Shown: positions 22,595 to 33,446 of the stretch, in pieces
How the letters are laid out: the number at the start of each line of letters is the position of its first letter
Numbering within the stretch: position 1 is the first letter of the stretch
Assembly: GCA_029204225.1 (NCBI GenBank)
Contig: CM055096.1
Span: 61,548,957-61,612,956, forward strand
Reading direction: 5' to 3'
DNA length: 64,000 nt
From: Diphasiastrum complanatum
Taxonomy: Eukaryota; Streptophyta; Lycopodiopsida; Lycopodiales; Lycopodiaceae
Translations under genes and position numbers: made by a program
Notes under the pieces: model-generated
What the model was told of the DNA's origin: nothing
The model's database searches: none
Seen by the model: the letters and a program-made list of their open reading frames with translations, nothing else

Positions 22595-23720
22595 CCCTCC
22601 TTAAATGACAATGCAAAAACTGAAATCTTCACTATGTAACAAAACCAACATGTGGTATCAAATTTAAAATTTGCATAAAGCTTCAAATCTGACTCTAGGC
22701 AATGCCTTAGTGAAGAGGTTCGCAATATTATCCCCGTAGGACAATATTCAAGTAAAATGTCGCCATCATGAAGTCTCTCTTGAACAAAGTGGATTTCGAT
22801 GTGCTTCGTCCTCGCATGAAAAACAGGATTCCGTACAATGGCAATAGCACTTTGACTATCACTCAAGATAAGAATGGCTGAGGGCTCGCCAAACTTCATG
22901 TCAACAAGTAGTCTTCTCAACCATAAACACTCTGTTGTGGCTGAAAATATCGCTCTATATTCTGCCTCACTAGAAGAAGTAGCAACAGTGGGCTGCTTTT
23001 TACTTGACCACGAAATTGCAGAATTTCCATAGAAAAAGCAATGTCCACTTGTAGAGCGTCTAGTGTCTTGATCTCCACCCCAATCCGAGTCACTAAAACC
23101 AACCAAACATGCATCATCACAAGCAGGAAAAACCAGTCCATGACTTCTTGTTCCTTGAAGATATCGAAAGATCCTCTTCAACGCTTTCCAATGTGATGTC
23201 ATCGGGGCATGCATGAATTGACTCATGAGCGAGACACTATAAGAAATGTCCGGTCTTGAATTACATAGGTAAATGAGACAGCCAATAGCTTGACAATATA
23301 AAGTAGTGTCAAATGATTCACCATCACCTTGACTACTTAATTTTAGACCTGTCTCCATAGGTGTAGCAACCGGCTTGCAATCTTCCATCTTGAGCCGCTT
23401 CAAAATCTGCCCAATGTAGCGTTTTTGAGAGATGAAAATTCCAGCCCCTTCTTGTACAAATTCAAGACCAAGATAAAAGTGCAATAGGCCTAAACCTGAG
23501 GTTTCAAAAACCATACCAAGATCAAGTATTACGGCATCAATCTGCCGCTCATTACTTCCCGTAATAATAATATCATTAACATAAATCAAAATAATGATGA
23601 TATAATCTGAAGTATGCTTGACATAAAGAGTAGATTCACTAGGACTATTAGTAAACCCTCGTTCATCAAAGTAGGCGTGTATCTTTTGATACCACATCCT
23701 CGGAGCTTGCTTCAGTTCAT
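22595..23720 (-). pseudogene. Copia reverse transcriptase C-part and RNase H
   Basis: This half of pol starts at the nested insertion. It begins YELKQAPRMWYQKI, has the polymerase box IILIYVNDIIITG (about 23570-23605) where the consensus is YVDD, then GLLHFYLGLEF, KPVATPMETG, and the RNase H region GFSDSDWGGDQDTRRSTSG, SSKKQPTVATSSSEAEY, HARTKHIEI. Reading is open to about the end of RNase H. RT copies element RNA to DNA and RNase H removes the template; the Asp-to-Asn change removes one of the two adjacent catalytic aspartates, so polymerase activity is not expected. Confidence 0.9.
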
Positions 23721-23725
23721 AAAGT

Positions 23726-25010
23726 TGTTGCAAAATTGAGAATAGAGATAGAAAGGATTGTTAAATCGAGGTTTACCAACCTAGGAATCCTCGATGGTCT
23801 TCTACAACTCAAAATAGATCAAAATCAGCAACATGCAAGCAAATACAATGACATGCAATCAACATGCACGCAAATGTGGCTACATGCAAGCAATCTGAAA
23901 AATTCTAGATGCATGCATGCAACATGCATGGACTAGTACTTGCACATGCAAATGGAAATTGCTAGCAAATCGGGATTTCCTAGAGTATGTGAAAAACACA
24001 ATTCTGGATACCAAAGTTTAGCGGAAGCTTGAGGATCTTGGATCTAATAAGCCCACAAGCTGTCTTGAGGCTTAAAAGACCACATGCAATTAACATGCAT
24101 TGACATGCAAGAGCATTTCAGCAACATGAAGCTCATGCACCAACATGCAAGAGCATGCACTAACCATGCAAGGTCTAGGAGTGGTGTAAGGTATTCCTAG
24201 ACCCAAAACACTTGTAAAGAGATGGATCGGCTGGCTGGAAACATTTGATCCAGATCTGTATGTAGCTGTGATAGCAAGCTAAAAGATTCAACAAGATCAT
24301 CAAATGCATTAAAAAACACTTTAGAAAGTGTATGGATAGATGTGCAATGATCTACGCAATTTGGATCACCAAATGATTAAGAATTATGATCCTAGAAAAC
24401 GGCAGATTGGATCTATAATTCAGGACACCAAGAAGAACACTTTAAAGTATGGAAATAATTAAATGCAATGAGCATAAATGGAAGAGACAATACCATCGAG
24501 ACTTCAAGAATGAGAATGTAGGGAAGGGGGGGGGGGGACTCTCCACCCTCTCCAATAGATTTCTCCACCACAAATGATCTCTCTTGGATACTCGATGGAG
24601 GAGTGGAGAGCCCCTTTTATTTTTGTTGTTGAGAACAAGGTTACATTGCATGGTAGTAGGTTGATGAGTCAAGTAGAGTTTCTCTAGGTGTTTGCATGCA
24701 TTCTCTCCATGCATGAGTCCCAAGGACCCACGAATTTCACCTAGAGAGAGATTAAAAATGTTAGGACCCAAGTAGACTCTTGCATGTCAAGAGTTTGGAC
24801 CCAACTTAAAATAATTAACTTAGAACCTTAGGAACCTAAGTAATTAAATTAATTTTTTAACTACCTTGGAGTTGCCAACATCTTGCAAGAAGGGTCTCCA
24901 ACTTAAAATATACCTTGACTCTCGAGTTTTATGTTTTCTATTTTTTATTTCTTTTACATGGTGAACAAAATAACTAGGGGAATTTTTGTGAATGCTCACA
25001 AATGATAATA
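23726..25010 (-). repeat. 3' LTR of the nested element
   Basis: Near-identical to 26835-28116 apart from small indels. It carries about a dozen CATGCA words between 23830 and 24180. Confidence 0.9.
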
Positions 25011-25036
25011 GCTCCCCCTTAAGCTGCACAAAAATT

Positions 25037-25567
25037 TCAACACTTATCCAATTCCCATGGAAGGAAATGGTACTTCGCCATGCACTTGTACCTCGGATTG
25101 TTGATGCTGGAAAGCCTAGCATCTCCTTGAGTTGTAGAGATTGTCTCTACTATGTAAGCAGCTCCATGCGGATTGAAGATGTCTTCGTCCTCCGACTCTT
25201 CTGAATCTTCAAAAGAGTATAAACTTCTTCTTTCCTCCATTTGCCTCTGATTAAAATAGGCATTCACTTCCTCTTGGGTGAGTAGATTTGGCCTTTGTAG
25301 GGAATAGTCTTCAGCTGCATCCAAGGTTTCTTCAACTTCAGATTTGATGTCAAGAGCTCCCCCTGAAGGATTGTTGTGCTTCATAAATGATTGTTGATGC
25401 AAACACTCCAACATTTGGACATCAACACTGTCGGATGTTGCCACATGCAACACTAGTAAGGGCTCAGAAACTGTCATCTCTGGAACTATCACTGGCTCTA
25501 GGCAAACTGCATCCTTACTTGGCTGCATCACTAGTTGAACTGCACTTGCATCTGTTTGCACCTGCAA
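25037..25567 (-). CDS. Acidic ORF of unknown function in the nested element
   Basis: An open frame of 176 codons lies between gag and the purine tract, in a different frame from gag, and stops about 25 bp before the 3' LTR. I do not recognise it. It has no ATG at its start; the frame opens right at a splice-acceptor-like TATATCTTTTCTTGCAG, so it may be a 3' exon joined by splicing. The product is acidic, with an SFEDSEESEDEDIF cluster near residues 130-145 and no zinc knuckle, protease or integrase motif. It could be a captured or accessory gene, or non-functional; the length of the open frame in AT-rich DNA is modest evidence for coding. Confidence 0.4.
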   Translation of the reverse strand: MQVQTDASAVQLVMQPSKDAVCLEPVIVPEMTVSEPLLVLHVATSDSVDVQMLECLHQQSFMKHNNPSGGALDIKSEVEETLDAAEDYSLQRPNLLTQEEVNAYFNQRQMEERRSLYSFEDSEESEDEDIFNPHGAAYIVETISTTQGDARLSSINNPRYKCMAKYHFLPWELDKC

Positions 25568-25725
25568 GAAAAGATATATTCTAGGAAGGCATTTGCTAAG
25601 TCCAAGATTACTGGTTCATGGTAACTTGGCTTGTTGACATCTGCTATTTTGAAGCTGTTTTCATCCTGCTCTAGACAAGACAAAAAATCATTAATAGTTT
25701 GTTTAAACTCCCCCTCAAGGTGAGC

Positions 25726-26820
25726 TTATGGAATCATTTCCTTCATTATAGAAGGTAGCTGCAGGTCTTTGGGAACCTGCATGCAATATTTCTCCACAAT
25801 GGGAGACAAATTCATAGGCATATGCATAGACACTAATTTCTCAGTATCATTTTGCATGCACTTGGTGGAGGTTTGTGCAATATAGGCACAACTGTATTCA
25901 GTTTCTTGATGATAAGAACACTCGGGCTTCACATCTGGAAAGCTTTTTCCAGGTTGTCTGCTTCTATCAGCTACATTTGCAACTGCATGTGTTTCTGCTT
26001 CTTGCTGTTTACCTTTGAATGCATTTTTGAAGTTATCTTGTGCCCTCTTGTCACAAAATGCTGCTGCATGTCCTGTCTTCTTACAAAATTTACAAGAAAT
26101 ATAAGGATTGAAGAAACATGAATGTTTAGAATGTCCAACTTTACCACAATGTTGACATTTGTTGTCCTTGCCCTTGCCTTTTTCCGCATATAAAGCTTTA
26201 GCTCCTTCTTGAGAAAGTGAACCTCCTCGCTGCATGAGATACTCCTCTCGAAGGCTTTGAATGGCCTCTTCAAAGGATTTACCTGTAAGAACAGGTCACA
26301 TGTAGATGTAGGAGGGTGGTAGAGCTCGCAGCAGGTATGTAAGCTTTTCTTCCTTGGGAGTTATTCTTCCTGCACTTCGAAGAGCACTAAACAAAGATTG
26401 CAATTTAGAAAGAAAAGTATCACAATCTGAAATTCCATCCCACTTTAAACTTGTAAGTTGCTCAAACTGATACAACATTTGAGTTTGTGATTTGGACTCA
26501 AATCTTCGAGCAAGTTCGTCCCACATCTCCTTGGCTGTCGCAAATTCTGCAACAGTGAGAAAGATGTCCTCTGAAACAATTTGGGAGATAATTACTTTAG
26601 CTTTCGTATCTGCATGCAACCAGACTTGAAGACTTTTCGAATCTTCTTCATAAGCTGCTGTATTTATTACATCAGGTACATGCGGTTTGGGAATGGTCCC
26701 ATCAACATAAGGCCACAGCTTCTCAGCTTGCAGGATTAGTCGAGTCTTTGATCTCCATGCAGGATAGTTGGATCCATCTAGGATCGTTGTCCTTGCTTGA
26801 AAAGTAGAAGTAGAAGCCAT
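25726..26820 (-). pseudogene. Copia-type gag of the nested element
   Basis: gag forms the particle and binds element RNA. ATG at 26820 (MASTSTFQA) is three codons past the PBS region. The N-part has LDGSNYPAWRSK and LWPYVDGT; the middle SLKWDGISDCDTFLSKLQ and LTYLLRALPPSYIYM. An in-frame TGA at 26298-26296 then interrupts it where the related 43616 copy has an Arg codon (CGA to TGA). The same frame continues to 25726 with two zinc-knuckle-type motifs, CQHCGKVGHSKHSC and CKFCKKTGHAAAFC (about 26070-26160). One nonsense change apart, the gene is intact. Readthrough or an intact sister copy could supply the full protein. Confidence 0.85.
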
Positions 26821-26834
26821 AGCTCTGATACCAC
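26821..26834 (-). promoter_or_regulatory. Primer-binding site of the nested element
   Basis: The minus strand reads GTGGTATCAGAGCT directly after the 5' LTR and just before the gag ATG. Confidence 0.85.
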
Positions 26835-28116
26835 TGTTGCAAAATTGAGAATAGAGATAGAAAGGATCGTTAAATCGAGGTTTACCAACCTAGGAATCCT
26901 CGATGGTCTTTTGCAACTCAAAATAGATCAAAATCAGCAACATGCAAGCAAATACAGTGACATGCAATCAACATGCAAGCAAATGTGGCTACATGCAAGC
27001 AATCTGAAAAATTCTAGATGCATGTATGCAACATGCATGGACTAGTACTTGCACATGCAAATGGAAATTGCTAGCAAATCGGGATGTCCTAGAGTATGTG
27101 AAAAACACAATTCTGGATACCAAAGTTTAGCGAAAGCTTGAGGACCTTGGATCTAATAAGCCCACAAGCTGTCTTGAGGCCTCTAAGACCACATGCAATT
27201 AACATGCATTGACATGCAAGAGCATTTCAGCAACATGCAAGCTCATGCCCCAACATGCAAGAGCATGCACTAACCATGCAAGGTCTAGGAGTGGTGTAGG
27301 GTATTCCTAGACCCAAAACACTTGTAAAGAGATGGATCGGCTGGCTGCAAACATCTGATCCAGATCTGTATGTAGCTGTGACAGCAAGCTAAAAGATTCA
27401 ACAAGATCATCAAAATGCATCAAAAAACACTTTAGAAAGTGTATGGATAGATGTGCAATGATCTACGCAACTTGGATCACCAAATAATTAAGAATTATGA
27501 TCCTGAAAACAGCAAATTGGATCTATAATTCAGGACAACAAGAAGAACACTTTAAAGTATGGAAATAATTAAATGCAATGAGCATAAATGGAAGAGACAA
27601 TACCACATCGAGACTTCAAGAACGAGAATGTAGGGAAGGGCGGGGGACTCTCCACCCTCTCCAATAGATTTCTCCACCACAAATGATCTCTCTTGGATAC
27701 TCGATGGAGGAGTGGAGAGCCCCTTTTATAATTTTTGTTGAGAACAAGATTACATTTCATGGTAGTAGGTTGAGTCAAGTAGAGTTCCTCTAGGTGTTTG
27801 CATGCATTCTCTCCATGCATGAGTCCCAACGACCCACGAATTTCACCTAGAGAGCGATTAAAAATGTTAGGACCCAAGTAGACTCTTGCATGTCAAGAGT
27901 TTGGACCCAACTTAAAATAATTAACTTAGGACCTTAGGAACCTAAGTAATTAAATTAATTTTTTAACTACCTTGGAGTTGCCAACATCTTGCAAGAAGGG
28001 TCTCCAACTTAAAATATACCTTGACTCTCGAGTTTTATGTTTTCTATTTTTTATTTCTTTTACATGGTGAACAAAATAACTAGGGGAATTTTTGTGAATG
28101 CTTACAAATGATAACA
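26835..28116 (-). repeat. 5' LTR of the nested element
   Basis: A TATA-like TTATAAAAGGGGC on the minus strand at about 27722-27736 is the likely promoter. The CATGCA-rich stretch (26938-27290, 13 exact copies counted) lies downstream of it, in the presumed R-U5 leader. Confidence 0.9.
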
Positions 28117-28121
28117 AAAGT

Positions 28122-28974
28122 GCCTTCTTGAGAAGACAAACTTTATCTTCTTGGCCTTCAACCAAAAAACCAGCAGGTTGTTGAAGGTACACTTCCTCAT
28201 TGAGATCACCATTGAGGAATGCTGTCTTTATGTCAAGTTGCCGCAAACGCCAACCAAAGTGGGCAGCCAAAGAGGTTACTACCCTCACGGTAGTCATCCG
28301 AGCAGTAGGAGAAAAAGTCTCCTCATAACAATCCCCTTTTGCTGAGCATAGCCTTTGGCAACGAGCCTTGCCTTGTACCTTTCAATGGTACCATCTGCCT
28401 TATACTTGATTGATTTTGTATACCCATTTAGAACCAATTGCCTTCTTCCCATGAGGAAGGTAACAAGAACCCAAATCTGGTTCTTCATAAGTGAGTCATA
28501 CTCATCTTGCATCGCATCCTCCCAACATTTTACTCCCTTGGCCTGCTCATAGAAAACAGGTTCTTCTGCAACATCTCCTTGAGATGTAAGAGCAAAATCT
28601 GAAAAATCAGCATAGTCCACTGATTTTGTAGAGGCACGTGTCTTTCCATCATAAAATGAACTTGCTTTGCTGTCCCACAAAGTCGACAACAGCCACCGTG
28701 GGACTGTTTTGGGATGTCCAACAACCATGTCTCTTCTTACAATTTGCTGTCCAAGATCCTCCGACACCGCACTTGGCTGTCCAAGATCTTCCAAAACTGG
28801 TCCTTGCTGTCCAACAGTTCCTGCAGGCTGATTATGAGCAACAATGGGCGGTTCTTGATGAACATTAGGCTCTAAACTTGATGAGGTGTTGGGCAGGTCG
28901 AAACTGGTTGATTGCTGCCCCTTATCTCTAGCAATAGAAGATGGTACCAAATCTGGAAAAAGTTCAACATTCAC
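28122..28974 (-). pseudogene. Copia pol: integrase-RT linker and RT N-part
   Basis: The minus strand has a Gln/Pro/Ser-rich linker, then KCWEDAMQDEYDSLMKNQIW and IERYKARLVAKGYAQQ, then in another frame TVRVVTSLAAHFGW, LDIKTAFLNGDLNEEVYLQQPAGF and VCLLKKAL. This is the first half of copia RT (LDIKTAFLNG holds the first catalytic Asp). It is broken by a frameshift near 28310 and interrupted at 28121 by the nested element, beyond which the rest of RT resumes at 23720. Confidence 0.85.
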
Positions 28975-29076
28975 ACTATGTGGGCTTGTCCCCCTTCAAG
29001 ATATGAGTTGGGGCCACATCCAATGAATTCTTTTCATCAAAATGCACATCACGACCAACAATAATCTTGTTAGTGC

Positions 29077-29957
29077 TCAAATTGAACATCCTATAGCCTT
29101 GCTTTCACTACTATAGCCAACAAAAATGCATTTAACTCCTTTATCCTCAAGCTTTGTACAAAGTTTATTTGGAACAAAAGCATAAGCCGTACAACCAAAA
29201 ATGCGAAAGTGAGAGATTGTAGGCTTCTTTCCATACCAAACTTCATACGGAGTTAATACTTTCAATGCTTTAGTAGGACAACGATTGCTTATGTATGTTG
29301 TCGTTATAACCGCTTCAGCCCAAAACTTGTGAGGCAGCCCCTTTGCTTTGAGCATGCAACGAGCTATCTCCATAAGTGTGCGATTCTTTTGCTCGGCAAC
29401 AACATTTTGTTGAGGCATATAGGGAGTTGTCATTTGATGTAGAATTCCCTTTTCTCGAAGAAATGCACTGAATGTATTCTTAATGTATTCCCCTCCTCGA
29501 TCGGTGCGTAGGTTCTTCAAAGAATGCCCAAATTGATTTTTCACCATTGCTAGAAAATCTTTGAAACGTTGAAAACTTCCGATTTAGCCTTCATAGGATA
29601 GATCCATGTAAAACGGGAAAAGCCATCAATAAAAGTCACAAAATAGATGCACTTTCCAATGGATTCGGTCCTCATTGGACCACAAACATCACTATGAACC
29701 AAATCAAATTTATCAAGAACCCTTATAGTTCCATCAATTGGAAAAGGTTTCCTTTGACACTTTCCAAGTATGCAACACTCGCATACATGCCCTTCCGGCT
29801 GCTCAATAGTAGGAATGTCTTCTACCATATTAAATGTCTTCAGCTTCTTCAAACTTGCAAAGTTGAGATGCCCAAACCTTGCGTGCCACAATTCAACCAA
29901 CTCCAATGATTGTGATGTAGAAGGAAACAAGACATGTAGAGGGAATTCGTCGCTCAT
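29077..29957 (-). pseudogene. Copia integrase
   Basis: The N-terminal zinc-binding region WHARFGHLN...CECCILGK is followed by LVHSDVCGPM (first catalytic Asp) and TFIDGFSRFTW. After a frameshift near 29550 come LRTDRGGEY (second Asp) and QNVVAEQKNRTLME, where the catalytic Glu is present. The C-part has FWAEAVITTTYISNRCPTKAL and YGKKPTISHFRIFGC. Integrase inserts the DNA copy in the genome; the DDE residues survive but the frame does not. Confidence 0.88.
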
Positions 29958-31340
29958 AGGTATCCATAATGATTAAGCCAACATGCATTGTTCCCGAAAC
30001 AATAATCAAGAGTGATCTTTTAGGATCCTTGACAAGACACTTATCTTCTTTGAACTCAATAACTAGTCCTTGCTTCAACATAGTTGAAACCGAAAGAAGA
30101 TTCTTCTTGATTCCGGGAACATAAAGCACATTCTTAATGTACTTTTCTTCACCATTAGGCAAAATGATGGCTACAATTCCAATTCCATGAATAGAATAAG
30201 ATGCATCATCCGCACATTGTACCTTACTTCCATTTTGCACTTTCACTAATTTAGTGAATGCTTCTTTACGAGAAGTCATATGACGAGTAGCACCACTACC
30301 AATCACCCATTCAATGGGCTGAAAATTAGCAACTTGCAAAACAGAATATGAATTCCTCATAGATGTAGTAATACTAGTAGAAGCAATATTAGACACAAAA
30401 GCATAGTCTTGGTTGAAGAGATCACCACTAGCTTCAAGCTCTTGCTCCAAAGTAGTAAGTGAAGCACTAGTATCAATTCCTTTACTCTCCTCTTTCGCAA
30501 GCTTCTTCTTACAATCCTTGATGAAGTGCCCATACCTTTTGCAATAATGGCACTTCCCTTTCTTCTTTTGAGTGTTGACATTTTGACCTCCAACGGGCTT
30601 TTGCTCATCCTTGGAAGGAGGCTTCCCCTTTCCTTTTGACTTGCCTTTGCCCTTGCCTTTCGTGAAGAAAGCTTGATCTTGTTGAGTGTCACCCGCAAAG
30701 TTTTCCCTCGTTTGCTCCTCTCGAAGAAGCAGCCCAACAAGTTCATCAAAGGAGAGTTGCTGTCCCCTAAGAGAGATACTTAAAGATGAAACAAATGGAA
30801 GATAAGATGAAGGTAATGAGTTGAGAGTAATGGAAACAAATTGAGCATCCTCAATTATCTCATCAATATTGAGAAGCTCCCCACGAAGATCCTTGATCTT
30901 CGTCAAGTGATTGGTCACTTGATCCCCTTCTTGCATCTTCAACAAAGAAAGCTGATTTCTAAGATACACCACTCTTGCTGGATTTTTGACTCTATACATA
31001 GTATAAAATGTATCCCACGCACTTTTAGATGTCTTACAAGACCTAATATGAGGTAAGATAGATCTTTTCACAGCAAGAGCAACCATGAATGTGCTTGTGC
31101 ATCCCTTCTATCCCACTTCTTTTGTTCTTCCGAAGGTGGAGAAGATGATGTTGATGATGATGATCCACGAGGTATAGGAGGTGCCAAGGACGGAGGCTTT
31201 TCCTCATCACCATTGACCAAATCCCATAGCCCTTTCGCTATGAGAAGATTCTTCATCATGTAACTCCACAAGGAGTAGTTTGTGCCATCCAACCGATCTT
31301 CACTAAACAAAGAACCGATAGCTTCTGATTCTTTAGCCAT
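29958..31340 (-). pseudogene. Copia gag-protease
   Basis: The likely ATG is at 31340 (MAKESEAIGSLF), then LDGTNYSLWSYMMKNLL. A frameshift near 31085 leads to the main frame (31086-29958), with SAWDTFYTMY, LLKMQEGDQVTNHL and a Lys/Gly-rich linker. A zinc knuckle CHYCKRYGHFIKDC lies at about 30520-30560. The protease box reads EWVIGSGATRHMTS where copia protease needs DSGA, so the catalytic Asp is Gly (GAT to GGT, about 30297-30299). NVLYVPGIKKNLLSV marks the protease end. The copy cannot process its own polyprotein. Confidence 0.88.
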
Positions 31341-32040
31341 TACCTCCAACAAAATTTCAGCTTGTAGTAGATAGGAAAGAGAGCTTTTCCACAACCAAAT
31401 CTACTCAAAAATTTGCAGCAAACAAAGAGCTGACAGTAGGAACACAAGATGTCTTTCAATCTGCAACCAAAGTGCCCAAAAGATAATGGATAGATGGCTG
31501 TCTTTCTGCACAAAAAAACCAGCTTCTTGAAAAGTAGGTTAGCTTCGATTGAAGCCTACACCGAAACCCAATTAGGAAGCCAAATAGTGTGATCAACACA
31601 CACTCCAATAGGGCTGTTGAAAGCACCTTACTGCTTGCTGAGAATCTGCAAATTTTCAGCCACAAGTTGACCTAACCCTAAATAGGGTTTGCTGAATTTT
31701 GGGCGCCCTCCTACACAAATGCAAACCTGAAAACAAAAACAGCAAGATAAGGAGACACCACAACCAAAAATCAGTAGCGAATTTTTGGGTGCCCTCCTCC
31801 AAACAAAACTTGCTGAAAACTGGTTGCATAAAAATCAGATTTGAGATTCTGATTTTTGGGTGCCAAAAATTGCTCCTCCAAGATCTTTGATGGCTGCCCT
31901 CCTTCAACCTGAAAAGAGACAAAAAAGCTGATCCAAACTCCACTTGAAAAGATCAGCAAGATGCTGAAATTTCACAACAAAAAGCAGAGAAGCTCCTCTT
32001 CTGGTAGGGCGCCAACAAACAAGCTTGCTGCAGATCCGAT

Positions 32041-32053
32041 AGCTCTGATACCA
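32041..32053 (-). promoter_or_regulatory. Primer-binding site of the host copia element
   Basis: The minus strand reads TGGTATCAGAGCT immediately after the 5' LTR end. Confidence 0.85.
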
Positions 32054-32141
32054 TGTAGGAAAGCAAGAGTCAAGTCACCAAGATCTAGTTATCAATCAAT
32101 CTCCACAGAAAACAAGAGAGAAGAGGCTGGGCGCCCAACTC

Positions 32142-32217
<76 letters not shown>

Positions 32218-32557
32218 CAACAACAAGAGCAATGGAGAACAATGCTTAGCCAAACTGTAAAAATGGAATACACAATGAGCATCTAAGTACTCTACCTGGA
32301 TTTGACAAATGCCACCAAACCCTAAGGTTAACCACTTACTAAATGTAGGGCACCCCCAAAAGTCAAGATAGGGCCCCCAAACAAAATTAGACCCCTAAGG
32401 ACCCACGAGTCAGTACATGACCAAAATTGGGTCCAACTGAACTTAAGACAAACTTAAGATGGCCTAAATAACTAAATACCCATGGTTACACAAATCTTGA
32501 CCTTTTGGGTCAAAGTAACCTATGGATTAACTTCAGCATAGTCATTTATTTCTAACA
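32054..32557 (-). repeat. 5' LTR of the host copia element
   Basis: 504 bp, carrying a GA tract of about 70 bp (32143-32213) where the 3' LTR has about 26 bp. Arg-Glu and Ser-Leu repeat ORFs here are products of that tract. Confidence 0.9.
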
Positions 32558-33446
32558 CTAGAATCAAATCAACTTCAATTTTCTTGAGCATTGTTTTGTA
32601 GAATCCTTATTAAAAGTACTTTTGAATCAAAATCAAGAGGATCTTGCTACTTGTGCATATCAAATGAGTTGCTAGTGAGGCAAATTCTGGAAAAAAACTT
32701 AGGGAGGGCCGAGAAGTACATCAATAGTACAAGTCATTAAGAAGATGGGGTCCATTGGTGCATTCCTTCTTGAATCTAGTGAGAGGTTAAATTCTACAAG
32801 CTACTCAATATGAAAAGTGAGGATGCAGTCACTCCTAGTGCTCCAAGACCTCTTTGATATTGTCCTAGATGAAGAGGATGAGCCTCTTGGAGGACAAGAG
32901 TTGGTCAAATATAAGAAAAAGGCAAGACTAGCACTTCATTGCATCAAAATGAATGTTAGTAATGACCACTTGAAGGAGGTAGCCTCCTGTACATCGGCCA
33001 AGGAAGCTTGGGATTCTTTAAAAGCCACTTCAAGAGTGCTTATGCTAAGAAACCAAGTCTTACAAAGCATGAGGAGAGGGGATGAAAGTGCATATGAATA
33101 TGTGCTTATTGTCCTTGGGCCAAGGAGTGTAGGATCCTACATGTCAAGAGTAGGATGAGTTCCATATCCTTACATAATGAAGATGAGAAAGGCAACTTCC
33201 AACTTCTCATTCAAAGGCAAAAAGAAGACCAAAGGATCCAAGAAGGATCAAGCAAAGGAGGCCAAGGAGGAGGATCAACCAACAAGCTCAAAGGCAAATG
33301 GCAAGATAGATAAGTCCAAGCTTAAGTGGTTCTTTTGTGGAAAGAAGGGGCACTGTGCATCTGAATGCTTGAAAAGGAAAAATGCACATGGACTTCTAGT
33401 CTCAGCCCTCACACTCCCTCACAAAGATAGAATGGAGATAAGATGA
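32558..33446 (+). pseudogene. Decayed copia gag (plus strand)
   Basis: From about 32700 several frames show gag-like pieces: LVKYKKKARLALHCIKMNV, AKEAWDSLKATSRVL, LRNQVLQSMRRGDE; then a Lys-rich linker and WFFCGKKGHCASECLKRK. The last is a CCHC knuckle whose first Cys is lost. Frameshifts and stops are frequent, and no protease follows. The host copia element is inserted at its edge. Confidence 0.65.

Larger units (their letters stand above)
23726..28116 (-). mobile_element. Nested gag-only copia-type element (TR-GAG-like)
   Basis: LTRs at 23726-25010 (1285 bp) and 26835-28116 (1282 bp) start TGTTGCAAAATTG and end ATAACA/ATAATA. A perfect 5-bp duplication AAAGT lies at 23721-23725 and 28117-28121. 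The insertion splits the host RT exactly between KKA-L and YELK codons. On the minus strand are a PBS (26821-26834), gag, a second ORF and a purine tract. The 1824-bp interior has no protease, integrase or RT, so mobility would depend on a relative such as the 40874-44673 element, whose gag is very similar. It is younger than its host by position. Confidence 0.93.
22144..32557 (-). mobile_element. Ty1/copia retrotransposon hosting a nested element
   Basis: LTRs at 22144-22594 and 32054-32557 both run TGTAGGAAAGCAAG to TTTCTAACA, and the flanks share CTAGA (22139-22143 and 32558-32562). On the minus strand a tRNA-Met PBS (32041-32053) follows the 5' LTR and a purine tract AAGGAGGG precedes the 3' LTR. 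Coding order is gag, protease, integrase, RT, RNase H, the copia order. A second element occupies 23726-28116; without it and one target copy the element is about 6 kb, a usual copia size. It is dead: several frameshifts, protease D-to-G, and RT YVND in place of YVDD. Confidence 0.93.

Noticed and set aside
23820-24190. CRISPR-like appearance of repeated CATGCAAGC words
   Set aside because: The spacing is irregular, the repeat is 6-9 bp, the sequence is an LTR, and the genome is a plant.
31961-32282. ORFs with long Arg-Glu or Ser-Leu repeats (also 39556-39779 and 48017-48220)
   Set aside because: They are readings of (GA)n microsatellites.
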